Below, piece after piece: positions 35,954 through 43,576 of a stretch of 64,000 nt of DNA. The notes under the pieces were generated by a model. That model was given only the letters and a program-made list of their open reading frames with translations. It searched no databases and was not told where the DNA came from. The translations under genes and the position numbers were made by a program. Source of the stretch: DASYPQ01 sp041488095 (GTDB lineage: Bacteria; Planctomycetota; UBA1135; GCA-002686595); the NCBI GenBank assembly GCA_041488095.1, contig JBGPOP010000011.1, positions 52,332-116,331 on the forward strand, written 5' to 3'. Position 1 is the stretch's first letter. Every line of letters starts with the position of its first letter.

Positions 35954-38014
35954 TCACCGCCTCAGCTCCAACTCCTCGAGTCTCTTCAGCCGGTCCCTCG
36001 CCTTCGCCGCCTCCTCGAACCTCAGCTCCTCCGCCGCCCTTAGCATGTCCGCGCGCAGCCTCTCGATCTCCCCGCGCAGCCGCTCGATGTCCCAGGACGC
36101 CGCCGGATCCTCCTTCACCCGATCCGGCCCGACATCGGCCACCTCGACATAGTCCATCTCGTACAACGCCTCGATGCTCTCGCGCACCGGCTTCACGATC
36201 GTGCGCGGCGTGATCCCGTGCTCCGCGTTGTACGCCGTCTGCCGCACGCGCCTCCGCTCGACCTCCTCGATCGCCGCGCGCATCGACTCGGTCACCCGCT
36301 CGGCGTAGAAGATCACCCTCCCCTCCACGTTCCGCGACGCGCGGCCGCACGTCTGGATCAGGCTCGTCGTCGACCGCAGGAACCCCTCCTTGTCCGCGTC
36401 GAGGATCGCCACGAGCGCCACCTCCGGCAGATCGAGCCCTTCGCGCAGGAGGTTGATGCCCACCAGCACGTCGAACACACCCAGCCGCAGATCCCGCAGG
36501 ATCGCTGCGCGTTCGATCGCGTCGATCTCGGAGTGGAGATAACGGACGCGCACGCCCAGCTCGGAGTAGTAGCTCGTCAGCTCCTCGGCCGAGCGCTTGG
36601 TCAGCGTCGTCACCAGCGCGCGAGCTCCGCTCTTCGCGACCTTCCGCAGCTCGGCCAATAGGTCGTCGACCTGCGTGCGCGCCGGACGCACCTCGACCGC
36701 AGGGTCGAGCAGCCCCGTGGGGCGCACGATCTGCTCGGCCACGGCACCCTTCGACCGCGACAGTTCGTGCTCCGACGGCGTGGCCGACACGTAGACCACC
36801 TGGGAGACCAACCCCTCCCACTCCTCGAACCGCAGCGGGCGGTTGTCGAGAGCGCTCGGCAGCCGGAACCCGTGCTCGACCAGCGTCTCCTTGCGCGACC
36901 GGTCGCCGCGGTACATCCCCGCGACCTGCGGAACCGCCACGTGGCTCTCGTCGACGAACACGATCCAGTCCTCGGGGAAGTAGTTCAGCAGCGTGAACGG
37001 CGGCTCCCCGGGCTGCCGGCCGTCGAGGTGGCGGGAGTAGTTCTCGATCCCGTTGCACACCCCCGTCGCGCGCAGCATCTCCAGGTCGTAGCGCGTGCGC
37101 TGCTCCAGGCGCTGGGCCTCGAGCAGCCGGCCCGAGCGCCGCAGCTCCTCGAGCCGCACCTCCAGCTCGGACTGGATCGTGACCAGCGCGCGCTGCAGCC
37201 TCTCCTGGGGCGCGACATAGTGGTTGGCGGGGTAGATCGTCACGCGATCCATCTCGGAGATCACCTCGCCGCGAAGCGGGTTCACCAGCAGGAGCGCCTC
37301 GATCTCGTCCCCGGACATCTCGACGCGGATCACGGTCTCGTCCTCGTAGGCCGGGAACACCTCGACCACGTCCCCCCGCGCGCGGAACGTCCCCCGCCGG
37401 AAGTCGATGTGGTTGCGGGCGTACTGCATCCGCGTCAGGCCGCGCAAGAGGTCCTCGCGCTCGAGCGTCTGCCCCTTCGACAGTCCCAGGGCCATGGCTG
37501 CGTAGTTGTCCGGGCTGCCCAGTCCGTAGATGCACGAGACCGAGGCCACGATGATGACGTCCCGCCGGTCGAGCAGCGAGCGCGTCGCGCTGTTGCGCAG
37601 TCGCTCGAGGCTCTCGTTGCGGTTGGCGTCCTTCTCGATGTAGGTGTCGGTCGAGGGGACGTAGGCCTCGGGCTGGTAGTAGTCATAGTAGCTGACGAAG
37701 TACTCGACCGCGTTCCTGGGGAAGAGCTCCTTGAACTCGGAGTAGAGCTGCGCCGCGAGCGTCTTGTTGGGCGAGAGCACGAGCGCCGGCCGCTGGGCCT
37801 TCTCGATGACCGCGGCCATCGTGAAGGTCTTGCCGGATCCCGTGATCCCGAGCAGGCACTGGTGACGCGCGCCCTGCGCGAGCCCGCGAGCGAGCTTCTC
37901 GATCGCCGCCGGCTGATCGCCGGTCGGCGCGAAGGGGCAGACGAGCTCGAAGCTCGGGTCCGCTCCGCGCGCCGCGGATCGCGGCCGCCGACCTCGGTCG
38001 CTGGCCTGGCCCAT
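35954..38014 (-). CDS. uvrB: excinuclease ABC subunit B
   Basis: A 686-residue DNA-damage helicase. Motifs: LGITGSGKTFTMAAVIEKAQ (Walker A), the damage-probing hairpin YYDYYQPEAYVPSTDTYIEK, the DESHV box in IVFVDESHVAVPQ, YVSATPSEHEL, LVTTLTKRSAEELTSYY, INLLREGLDLPEV and QTCGRASRNVEGRVIFYAER. It ends with the UvrC-binding UVR helix pair (AAEELRFEEAAKARDRLKRL). The ATG at 38014 is chosen because the family begins at the LVCPFAPTGDQPAAI region and only a short basic extension precedes it. Confidence 0.97.
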   Translation of the reverse strand: MGQASDRGRRPRSAARGADPSFELVCPFAPTGDQPAAIEKLARGLAQGARHQCLLGITGSGKTFTMAAVIEKAQRPALVLSPNKTLAAQLYSEFKELFPRNAVEYFVSYYDYYQPEAYVPSTDTYIEKDANRNESLERLRNSATRSLLDRRDVIIVASVSCIYGLGSPDNYAAMALGLSKGQTLEREDLLRGLTRMQYARNHIDFRRGTFRARGDVVEVFPAYEDETVIRVEMSGDEIEALLLVNPLRGEVISEMDRVTIYPANHYVAPQERLQRALVTIQSELEVRLEELRRSGRLLEAQRLEQRTRYDLEMLRATGVCNGIENYSRHLDGRQPGEPPFTLLNYFPEDWIVFVDESHVAVPQVAGMYRGDRSRKETLVEHGFRLPSALDNRPLRFEEWEGLVSQVVYVSATPSEHELSRSKGAVAEQIVRPTGLLDPAVEVRPARTQVDDLLAELRKVAKSGARALVTTLTKRSAEELTSYYSELGVRVRYLHSEIDAIERAAILRDLRLGVFDVLVGINLLREGLDLPEVALVAILDADKEGFLRSTTSLIQTCGRASRNVEGRVIFYAERVTESMRAAIEEVERRRVRQTAYNAEHGITPRTIVKPVRESIEALYEMDYVEVADVGPDRVKEDPAASWDIERLRGEIERLRADMLRAAEELRFEEAAKARDRLKRLEELELRR

Positions 38015-38069
38015 TCCCGGGATCCTAATCGCCGCCGTGCCCGCGACGGCCCACCGAGCGGCGGGCCGG

Positions 38070-38099
38070 TTGTTCGCCTCGGGTGAGATCAGGTATCCT
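38070..38099 (+). promoter_or_regulatory. possible promoter placing transcription start at the ATG of the zinc-ribbon gene
   Basis: TTGTTC (38070-38075) and TATCCT (38094-38099) are 18 bp apart. Transcription would start at about 38106-38108, that is, at the ATG itself, so the mRNA may be leaderless. No ribosome-binding site precedes this ATG. The -35 match is poor. Confidence 0.35.
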
Positions 38100-38107
38100 C
38101 GCCGGGC

Positions 38108-38638
38108 ATGCCCCACCGCATCGGAGTCTGTGGATCCTGCCGCGCGCGCTTCCAGGTCCCCGGCACCTTCACGCCCAACCGCGCGAGGTGTCGCACCTGC
38201 GGCGGCGTCGTCGAGATCGGACCTGCGCAGGAAGACTCCGCGTCCGGTCCGGTCTCAGCGCCCCCGACGGTGGCGCCGACCTCCTTTCAGGGCCTCGCTC
38301 CAGCCTCCGCTCGGGCCGCGGTTCCCGCCTCCTCCGCTGCCTCTCCCGCCCCGACACCCGCGCAGCCACGGCCCACGCTCGAGCGGTCCAAAGCTCTTCC
38401 GGCCAGTCCGCTCACGAAGGCCTCCGAGCCGCCGCGGAAACGGAGCGCTCTCGTCCCGGCGCTGGTCGCGGCCGGGGCGATCGCGGTGCTCGCGCTGGGA
38501 GCCTGGGAGTTCTTCGGTCGGGGCAAGCCCGTGCCCGCGCAGGCAGCGCCGCCGGAGGCGAACCCGGCGGAGGGTTCCCCGGGTCCTTCTTCGCCCGAGA
38601 CGGAGCGCAAGCCGGGAGACGAGGCCAGCCCGCGCTGA
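38108..38638 (+). CDS. zinc-ribbon, single-helix membrane protein
   Basis: A 176-residue protein. Residues 1-40 are a CxxC...CxxC zinc ribbon (VCGSCRARFQVPG then ARCRTCGGVVEIG). A Pro/Ala/Ser-rich linker follows, then one transmembrane helix near residues 118-140 (ALVPALVAAGAIAVLALGAW), and a Pro/Glu-rich tail. The MJ0042/FlaI-like zinc-finger plus linker plus helix layout is common in planctomycetes and delta-proteobacteria, where function is mostly unknown. The ribbon probably sits in the cytoplasm. It converges on the gamma-glutamyltransferase gene. Confidence 0.75.
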   Translation: MPHRIGVCGSCRARFQVPGTFTPNRARCRTCGGVVEIGPAQEDSASGPVSAPPTVAPTSFQGLAPASARAAVPASSAASPAPTPAQPRPTLERSKALPASPLTKASEPPRKRSALVPALVAAGAIAVLALGAWEFFGRGKPVPAQAAPPEANPAEGSPGPSSPETERKPGDEASPR

Positions 38639-38646
38639 GCGCTTCG

Positions 38647-38672
38647 ATCCCCCTCGAACATCTCGGAGGGGA
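38647..38672. terminator. possible bidirectional hairpin between convergent genes
   Basis: ATCCCC-C-TC pairs with GAGGGGAT across a short loop, with one bulged C, between the stops of the zinc-ribbon gene and ggt. No T tract. Assigned from position only. Confidence 0.3.
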
Positions 38673-38691
38673 TTCGGAACGAGATCCGCGG

Positions 38692-40563
38692 TCAGGGCAG
38701 GCCCGGCGGCGGCGGCCGCGAGGGAATCGAGATCGGCTGACCCTGCACTCCCGCCGCGCCGCCGCGGCGGGGATCGCTGACGGCGATCGGCACGCCGCCG
38801 ACCCCGGGCAGCCAGATGGCCTGGACGCTGGCGAAATTCCCGGGGACCACCTCCACCTGGTGGCCGCGGCGGTTGGCCAGCGCGGAGACGATCCCGTGGT
38901 CGAATCCGGTCTCGAAGGAAGTCCCGCTCGGGCTCCATTGCTGGTGCAGCCGCGGCGCGGCGACGGCGTCGGGCATGGTCTGCTCGAGCACGAGCACACG
39001 CAGGACGACCTGCAGGACCGCGGTGATGATCTTCGGCCCTCCGGGGCTGCCGAGCACGATCACGTTCGCGTGACCGCCGTCCCGGACGACGGTCGGCGTC
39101 ATCGACGACAGCGGTCGCTTTCCCGGCGCGAGAGCGTTGGCGGCCCCGCCGACGAGCCCGAACTGGTTCGGGCTCCCGGGTTGGATCGAGAAGTCGTCCA
39201 TCTCGTCGTTCAGGAAGAATCCCGCGCCCCGCACCAGGATCCCGCTGCCGAAAAAGGAGTTGATCGTCGTCGTCAGGCTGACCGCGTTGCCGTCCTGGTC
39301 GAGCACGGAGAGGTGCGTCGTCTCTCCCCCCTCGTGCGGCGGACGATAGGCAGGCACGCTCGGGTCGGCGTTGTCGCCGATCGACACGCGGCGCCGCGCG
39401 ATCCACTCCGGCGAGAGGAGCTCGCGCGTGGGCACGGCCGCGAAGTCGGGATCGCCCATGTGCTCGGCGCGGTCGGCGAAGGCGCGGCGCAGCGCCTCGA
39501 TCCACCAATGCGCCATGCGCTCGTCGAGGAAGGGGCTGTCGGCGCCCGGTGCGCCGCCCTTCCCGCGCTCGATCGCGTGCTCCTCGGCCGCACGGTTCTT
39601 CTGCGCGTCGAGCGGCATGCCCTCCAGGATCCCGAGCGCCTGCAAGAGCACGATCCCACCCGAGCTGGGCGGCGGCATGGTCACGAGCTCCATGCCGCGG
39701 AACCAGCCGCGCAGCGGCGCGCGCTCACGGATCTTGTAGCCGGCCAGATCGGCGAGCGTCATCCACTTCGCGCTCGCGGCATCGGAGGTCCGGGGATCGT
39801 CCGGAATCGGGGCCGCCGAGATCTCGGCCACGATCGCCTCGGCCACCCGTCCGGAGTAGATCGCGCCAGGCCCTTGGCCGGCGTAGAGCGCGAGCGTCTG
39901 GGCCAGGTCGGGTTGGCGCAAGACCTCGCCCTCGCGCAGCGCACGACCTCCGGGGTAGAAGATCTCGCGCGCGGCCGCGTTCATCCGCTCGCGGGTCGCT
40001 TCGCTGGCGAGGTCGCGCGCCAGCCACGCGTCGACCTGGAAACCCTGGCGGGCGAGCTCGATCGCCGGCCGCGCGAGGTCCTCGAAGCCGAGGCGCTTCG
40101 ATCCGCTGGTCCGCCACAGCTCGTACAAGCCCCGCGGAGTGCCGGGGATCGCCACGGCCAAGGGACCCGTGAGCGAGCGCGCGTCGACGCGGTGGCCGTC
40201 GGGACCCAGATAGCGCTCGGGGCTCGCCGCGGCCGGCGCGGTCTCGCGGAAATCGAAGGCTCGCGCCTCGCCCACGTGGGGCACCCACAGCGCGAAGCCC
40301 CCGCCGCCGAGGTTGCCGGCCTGGGGGTAGACGACCGCGAGCGCGAGCGCAGTCGCCACGGCCGCATCGGTGGCGTTGCCGCCCTGGTCGAGGATCTTCA
40401 AGCCGATCCCGGTCGCGAGCGGGTGTTCGCTCACGACCGCGCCCTTCCGCGGCGTGCGCCAGCGCGCCTCCACCTGGAGGGGCGTGGGGCTCTTGCAGGC
40501 GCCGAACGGGATCGAGAGCGCCGTGAGCGCGAGGAGCGGAAGCAGCGCGGCCGCCGACCGCAT
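38692..40563 (-). CDS. ggt: gamma-glutamyltransferase
   Basis: A 623-residue Ntn-hydrolase precursor that cleaves glutathione and other gamma-glutamyl compounds in the periplasm. The N-terminus is a signal sequence with a likely lipobox (LTALSIPFGACKS). The large-subunit start has GAVVSEHPLATGIGLKILDQ, NATDAAVATALALAVV and GGGGFALWV. Autocleavage occurs before the catalytic threonine in GGETTHLSVLDQDGNAVSLT. The small subunit has NSFFGSGI, LNDEMDDFSIQPG, KRPLSSMTPTVV and GSPGGPKIITAV, all family motifs. A Pro-rich C-terminal tail is extra. The NIL-domain gene lies 10 bp upstream on the same strand. Confidence 0.95.
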   Translation of the reverse strand: MRSAAALLPLLALTALSIPFGACKSPTPLQVEARWRTPRKGAVVSEHPLATGIGLKILDQGGNATDAAVATALALAVVYPQAGNLGGGGFALWVPHVGEARAFDFRETAPAAASPERYLGPDGHRVDARSLTGPLAVAIPGTPRGLYELWRTSGSKRLGFEDLARPAIELARQGFQVDAWLARDLASEATRERMNAAAREIFYPGGRALREGEVLRQPDLAQTLALYAGQGPGAIYSGRVAEAIVAEISAAPIPDDPRTSDAASAKWMTLADLAGYKIRERAPLRGWFRGMELVTMPPPSSGGIVLLQALGILEGMPLDAQKNRAAEEHAIERGKGGAPGADSPFLDERMAHWWIEALRRAFADRAEHMGDPDFAAVPTRELLSPEWIARRRVSIGDNADPSVPAYRPPHEGGETTHLSVLDQDGNAVSLTTTINSFFGSGILVRGAGFFLNDEMDDFSIQPGSPNQFGLVGGAANALAPGKRPLSSMTPTVVRDGGHANVIVLGSPGGPKIITAVLQVVLRVLVLEQTMPDAVAAPRLHQQWSPSGTSFETGFDHGIVSALANRRGHQVEVVPGNFASVQAIWLPGVGGVPIAVSDPRRGGAAGVQGQPISIPSRPPPPGLP

Positions 40564-40573
40564 CCGCTCGCCC

Positions 40574-40816
40574 CTAGCGGTCCTCGGCGTCGGTGATCTC
40601 CTCGACCTTGACCCCGCGCTCCTTCAGGTAGGAGACCGAGGACTGGATCGACGGCTCGTCGCCTTCGATCTCGACCGCCACGAGGGCCATCGTGTCGGTG
40701 ATGCTCGCGGCGCGGATGTTGGGGACGACACCGAACTTCGCACCGAGCGTGTGGGAGATGATCGGCTCGGAGATCAGGTCCTGGGGGAAGGTGCAGAAGT
40801 ACTTGTGGAGGGCCAT
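40574..40816 (-). CDS. stand-alone NIL/ACT-like small protein
   Basis: An 80-residue protein. It matches the NIL domain, an ACT-like ferredoxin-fold module found at the C-terminus of methionine-transporter ATPases (MetN) and in some ferredoxins: YFCTFPQDLISEPIISHTLG, VVPNIRAASITD, MALVAVEIEGDEPSIQSSVS and YLKERGVKVEEITD. No ATPase is fused or adjacent. Such modules can bind amino acids. Its start lies 43 bp inside the end of the upstream membrane-protein gene, which suggests coupled translation. Target and ligand unknown. Confidence 0.82.
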   Translation of the reverse strand: MALHKYFCTFPQDLISEPIISHTLGAKFGVVPNIRAASITDTMALVAVEIEGDEPSIQSSVSYLKERGVKVEEITDAEDR

Positions 40817-41487
40817 CGTTGTGTGGGTGAGGCCTTGGATCGGGCGCGAGCGATCCATTCTCCCGCCGCGGCGAGCGCGCATCCAACCACAAAGACGAGC
40901 GGGCCTGCAAGCGCGCCGTGGTAGGCGACGCGGAGCGCAGGATCGATGTCGGCGGTGCCGGCGGGAGCGTAGACGGCGGGGTGGCGCATCCAGTCCAGGC
41001 CGGCGCATTCGGCGAGGAGGGTGGCGGGAGAGAGATCGAGCAGGCGCGCGGAGACGGCGGGAGGGAGGGGCGACCCGAGGAGGCCCGGGGCGATCGGCAG
41101 GGCGCAGAGCAAGGCGGCGGCGAGGAGAAGAGCTCCAGCTCCTGAGAAGACCCGTCCCGGCGAGATCCGGCCGGCGCCGAATCCGGCGGCGAACAGGCCG
41201 CTCCAAGCCAGCGCGGCCCAGACGGGCGAGGGCAGATCGCGCGGCGAGAGGCCGTCCACGATCGCGGCGAGCCCCATCCAAGTGGCAGGAGGCAAGGGCG
41301 CCAGAGGCCAGAGCGCAACGCCCGAGGCTCCGCACACGAATCCGGCCGGCACGGACCACAGAGCGAGCCAAGCGAGCAGTGCCACCGGGTCCGCACCCGA
41401 GCGAGTACCGGGCAAGGCACCGAGAGCACCGATCGCTGCCACGGCGAGCGGGAGCGCAAGGTCGCGGGCAGTGGTCTTGGTACTCAT
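40774..41487 (-). CDS. uncharacterised polytopic membrane protein
   Basis: A 237-residue protein with about six hydrophobic segments (LALPLAVAAIGALGALPG, LLAWLALWSVPAGFVCGASG, WAALAWSGLFAAGFGAG, GAGALLLAAALLCALPI, and GPLVFVVGCALAAAGEWIA near the end). No conserved motif was recognised. Its 3' end overlaps the NIL gene by 43 bp, the longest same-strand overlap in the window. It begins 29 bp from the degenerate tRNA-Cys copy that ends the small island. The C-terminal 20 residues lie in the overlap and are Ser/Thr-rich, so the true end of function may be earlier. Confidence 0.6.
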   Translation of the reverse strand: MSTKTTARDLALPLAVAAIGALGALPGTRSGADPVALLAWLALWSVPAGFVCGASGVALWPLAPLPPATWMGLAAIVDGLSPRDLPSPVWAALAWSGLFAAGFGAGRISPGRVFSGAGALLLAAALLCALPIAPGLLGSPLPPAVSARLLDLSPATLLAECAGLDWMRHPAVYAPAGTADIDPALRVAYHGALAGPLVFVVGCALAAAGEWIARARSKASPTQRWPSTSTSAPSPRT

Positions 41488-41516
41488 GGATCGACGGAGG
41501 GCGTGCGACTCGGCCG

Positions 41517-41563
41517 TGGAAGCGGCGCCCGCACTTGAACCGGGGAATCACGGATCCTCAATC
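41517..41563 (-). repeat. degenerate 3'-end copy of tRNA-Cys (putative attachment-site remnant)
   Basis: These 47 bases match the 3' part of the intact tRNA-Cys (43311-43357) at 41 positions and in the same orientation, covering the CCA end, acceptor 3' strand, T arm and part of the anticodon arm. The 5' half of the tRNA is absent, as expected for the far boundary left by integration into a tRNA 3' end. Confidence 0.75.
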
Positions 41564-42091
41564 GCGGCGTCAAGTCCTCACGCGGTGTTGGAGTGGGCTT
41601 CAGAGTAGCTTGCGAGCCTACTGGATTCCCTCTGTGCCAACGTGCGTGAGACAGCCTTCGACCCCGAGTTTGGTGTAGAGGGCGGAAGGATGAGTCTGCG
41701 TGAACGAGGAACAAGCCAGGACGTTCAGTTCGCCCCGGCACCCCCCTCGTCACCGGACCGCTCGGCCATCGGGTTTCAGTCCGGCCTCGCTCCGAGAGGT
41801 GGTCAGCTAGCCCCCGCAGCATCGTCTCCATGAGTTTGACGGATCGCGTCGCGGGGGGCGATTCGCCCTGGAAGGTTTCGGGAGTGGCTCTACCGCAGCC
41901 GACAGGGCCGGTCGCGGCAGCTTTTCTCCCAGGGTTCGTATGGTGGGGAAAACGGCCGCACGACGGGGCTCCTGGGGTTGACCGCGCCCCCGGTCCCACG
42001 CCATCGCTTGCTGCGGGCGGGCCACGCAGGGATACTCTCTGGCAGGAGAACGGGCATGGCCGATAGATGAGCCATGCAGAGGAACGGAATC
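41564..42091. other. island segment without a recognisable gene
   Basis: No frame in this stretch shows domain-like sequence. Several frames of 60-170 codons exist, but they have Arg/Pro/Ser-rich compositions typical of chance reading in GC-rich DNA. A possible short frame at 41642-41833 (+) has no ribosome-binding site. Confidence 0.4.
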
Positions 42092-42571
42092 ATGTCCACC
42101 CTTGCCGCTGACCGCCAGAGGCACGAGGAGCGTGCCGCATGGTGCGAGAAGCAGCTCACGGTCGAGGAAGCCTTGCTCGCCTCGCGCCGTTTGGACGCCC
42201 TTGAGGCGGCCGGAAACGATGCGACCAAGCTCTGCTTGGAGGGGTACCAGGACTTTGGGATGTGGGCCGCCGAGGTCGAGAAGGCATGGTCCTACAAGCC
42301 CGAGTCCTACGACGAGCCGACCCATGCCGGCATCAAGGTTCTGCGCAAGCTTTGGTTCAGCCTCTTCTCCAGGCTTGTCGGATTTCTGGACGCGGACCCG
42401 TGTCGAAGCCTCGGCATCAAGCGCGAAGCGGACGCGCGCAGGTGCTACTCCATCATGCTTTCGATCGAGTCGATGGATCAGGCGGAGGAGATGCCGGACG
42501 GCATGCGCGAGCTGGCTGAGAACGCCCTTGCAGATTATCGCGCGGGCCGTGGCGAGGAAAGGCCAAGATAG
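42092..42571 (+). CDS. hypothetical protein coupled to a RelE/ParE-like gene
   Basis: A 159-residue (or 165 from the ATG at 42074) mostly helical, acidic protein: RQRHEERAAWCEKQLTVEEA, WAAEVEKAWSYKPESYDEPT, LRKLWFSLFSRLVGFLDADP and ELAENALADYRAGRGEERPR. No known domain recognised; it does not look like a common antitoxin fold. The ATG at 42092 has a GAGGA motif 9 bp upstream. Codon use and base composition differ from the window average, supporting transfer. Its stop TAG overlaps the only possible start (ATA) of the next gene by 4 bp. By position it could be the antitoxin of that gene; this is inference. Confidence 0.6.
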   Translation: MSTLAADRQRHEERAAWCEKQLTVEEALLASRRLDALEAAGNDATKLCLEGYQDFGMWAAEVEKAWSYKPESYDEPTHAGIKVLRKLWFSLFSRLVGFLDADPCRSLGIKREADARRCYSIMLSIESMDQAEEMPDGMRELAENALADYRAGRGEERPR

Positions 42572-42876
42572 AACCGAAGCTTGCTGCAGTCCGGAGCTGG
42601 AGAGCTTCGAGCTACAAGACTCTCCTGGCGGAACTTCCGGAAGACGTCCGCGAGCTGGCCGAGGTTCGGTTCCGGAACTTTTTCTGCGCCAATCCGAACC
42701 ATCCTGCCCTCAGTGGAAAGTGGGTGCCTGACAAGCGCCTACGCGAACAGGTGTGGCGCGTCGAGATCGGAAACAAGTACAGGGCGCTCGCCCGCGTAGT
42801 CGTCGAGGGTGACGTGCGCATCTTCATCTGGTACTGGATCGGGAGCCACGAGGCGTACAACAGCCGGGTGAGGTAG
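42568..42876 (+). CDS. RelE/ParE-like small protein lacking a standard start codon
   Basis: An open frame of 102 residues following a TGA at about 42509. It has no ATG, GTG or TTG before the conserved part; the first plausible initiator is ATA at 42568, preceded by AGGAAAGG and overlapping the upstream stop as ATAG. The sequence reads IEPKLAAVRSWRASSYKTLL, AELPEDVRELAEVRFRNFF, NPNHPALSGKW, REQVWRVEIGNKYRALARVV, then VRIFIWYWIGSHEAYNSRVR. The alternating strands ending in a WxIGSHxxYN motif resemble RelE/ParE/HigB-type toxins. Either it is translated from ATA, or the start was lost and the gene is inactive. Confidence 0.6.
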   Translation: MEPKLAAVRSWRASSYKTLLAELPEDVRELAEVRFRNFFCANPNHPALSGKWVPDKRLREQVWRVEIGNKYRALARVVVEGDVRIFIWYWIGSHEAYNSRVR

Positions 42877-43310
42877 GTTTTCATTCGGCTCGACCGTGCC
42901 CGAGCCGCCTCCTCAGCAGCACGGAAGGAACAGGCCGTTCAATCCGGGGTGGGGGGCGATCCATCTGCCGCGCCTGCGGGTCCCAACCGGGGCTGCCGGG
43001 ATCTCCTTCGTCAACCCTTCGAGGGCCTCGTGCGCGCCGGTCGGCGCAGCAGCAAATGGCTGCGTCATGGCTGAACGGTCAGCCCCAGGTCATGCCCCGC
43101 GGCCCGCTGCTCGGATCATCGCGATGATGCCGGCCTTGAGGGCGTCGGGCAGGGTCGGCCACGAGCGAACCTTGAGCGCGAAGTCGGGATCCTCGGGTTC
43201 CGATCCTTGCTCTGAAGCGCCAAGCAGAACGCCAAGACGGTCACCCGGGTCCGACAGGTCCCCTCCTTGTGCCTCGCTCGCAAACCCTTGTGCTTGCTGG
43301 CCTGGAGAGC
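42877..43310. other. island segment between the RelE-like gene and tRNA-Cys, no gene recognised
   Basis: Frames here run into the tRNA-Cys on both strands and yield the usual tRNA-antisense peptides (such as GSSPGAA). Nothing resembling a gene, integrase fragment or transposase end was recognised. Confidence 0.4.
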
Positions 43311-43386
43311 TGGAGGCGGCGCCCGGACTTGAACCGGGGAATAACGGATTTGCAATCCGTCGCCTTAGCCACTTGGCTACGCCGCC
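43311..43386 (-). tRNA. tRNA-Cys (GCA)
   Basis: 76 nt including an encoded CCA. Acceptor stem GGCGGCG/CGCCGCC, D arm GCC-loop-GGC, anticodon stem ACGGA/TCCGT with loop TTGCAAA (anticodon GCA), variable region TATTC, T stem CCCGG/CCGGG with TTCAAGT loop, discriminator U as expected for tRNA-Cys. All stems pair fully. A partial copy lies at 41517. Confidence 0.97.
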
Positions 43387-43487
43387 GAAAGAGGCGGAGC
43401 AGGATACCCGGCACTTGCGAGGGGTCAAGGCGAGCGCGCAGTGAGCGCGGCCCCGCTACAGTGTCGCGCGGACGGATCCGACGACGC

Positions 43488-43572
43488 GGGGAAGTGGCGG
43501 AATCGGAAGACGCATCGGACTTAAAATCCGAAGCCGCAAGGCGTCCGGGTTCGAGTCCCGGCTTCCCCTCCA
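43488..43572 (+). tRNA. tRNA-Leu (TAA)
   Basis: 85 nt including encoded CCA. Acceptor stem GGGGAAG/CTTCCCC; anticodon stem TCGGA/TCCGA with loop CTTAAAA (anticodon TAA); a long variable arm (around GCCGCAAGGCG), as in class II tRNAs; T stem CCGGG/CCCGG. The discriminator base is T, whereas bacterial tRNA-Leu normally has A73. It converges on pepA, whose stop is 5 bp away. Confidence 0.93.
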
Positions 43573-43576
43573 CGCT

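Larger units (their letters stand above)
41517..43386. mobile_element. small degenerate genomic island at tRNA-Cys
   Basis: The segment lies between the tRNA-Cys 3' remnant and the intact tRNA-Cys, which are direct repeats; the element extends from the 3' end of the tRNA, as integrases usually leave it. Base composition inside is visibly lower in GC than the flanks. It carries one unknown gene coupled to a RelE/ParE-like gene. No integrase or recognisable remnant of one was found, so this is either a decayed island or a satellite element. The boundaries are inferred from the repeats alone. Confidence 0.6.

Noticed and set aside
41642..41833. Short island gene of 63 residues
   Set aside because: No ribosome-binding site, no domain, and low-complexity C-terminus; probably chance.
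42102..42799. Alternative plus-strand frames over the unknown island gene and the RelE-like gene
   Set aside because: They compete with the two frames that show normal protein composition and the coupled junction at 42568.
42896..43444. 182-residue plus-strand frame across tRNA-Cys
   Set aside because: It overlaps a fully paired tRNA gene and yields antisense-tRNA peptide; Pro/Ser/Arg-rich with no domain.
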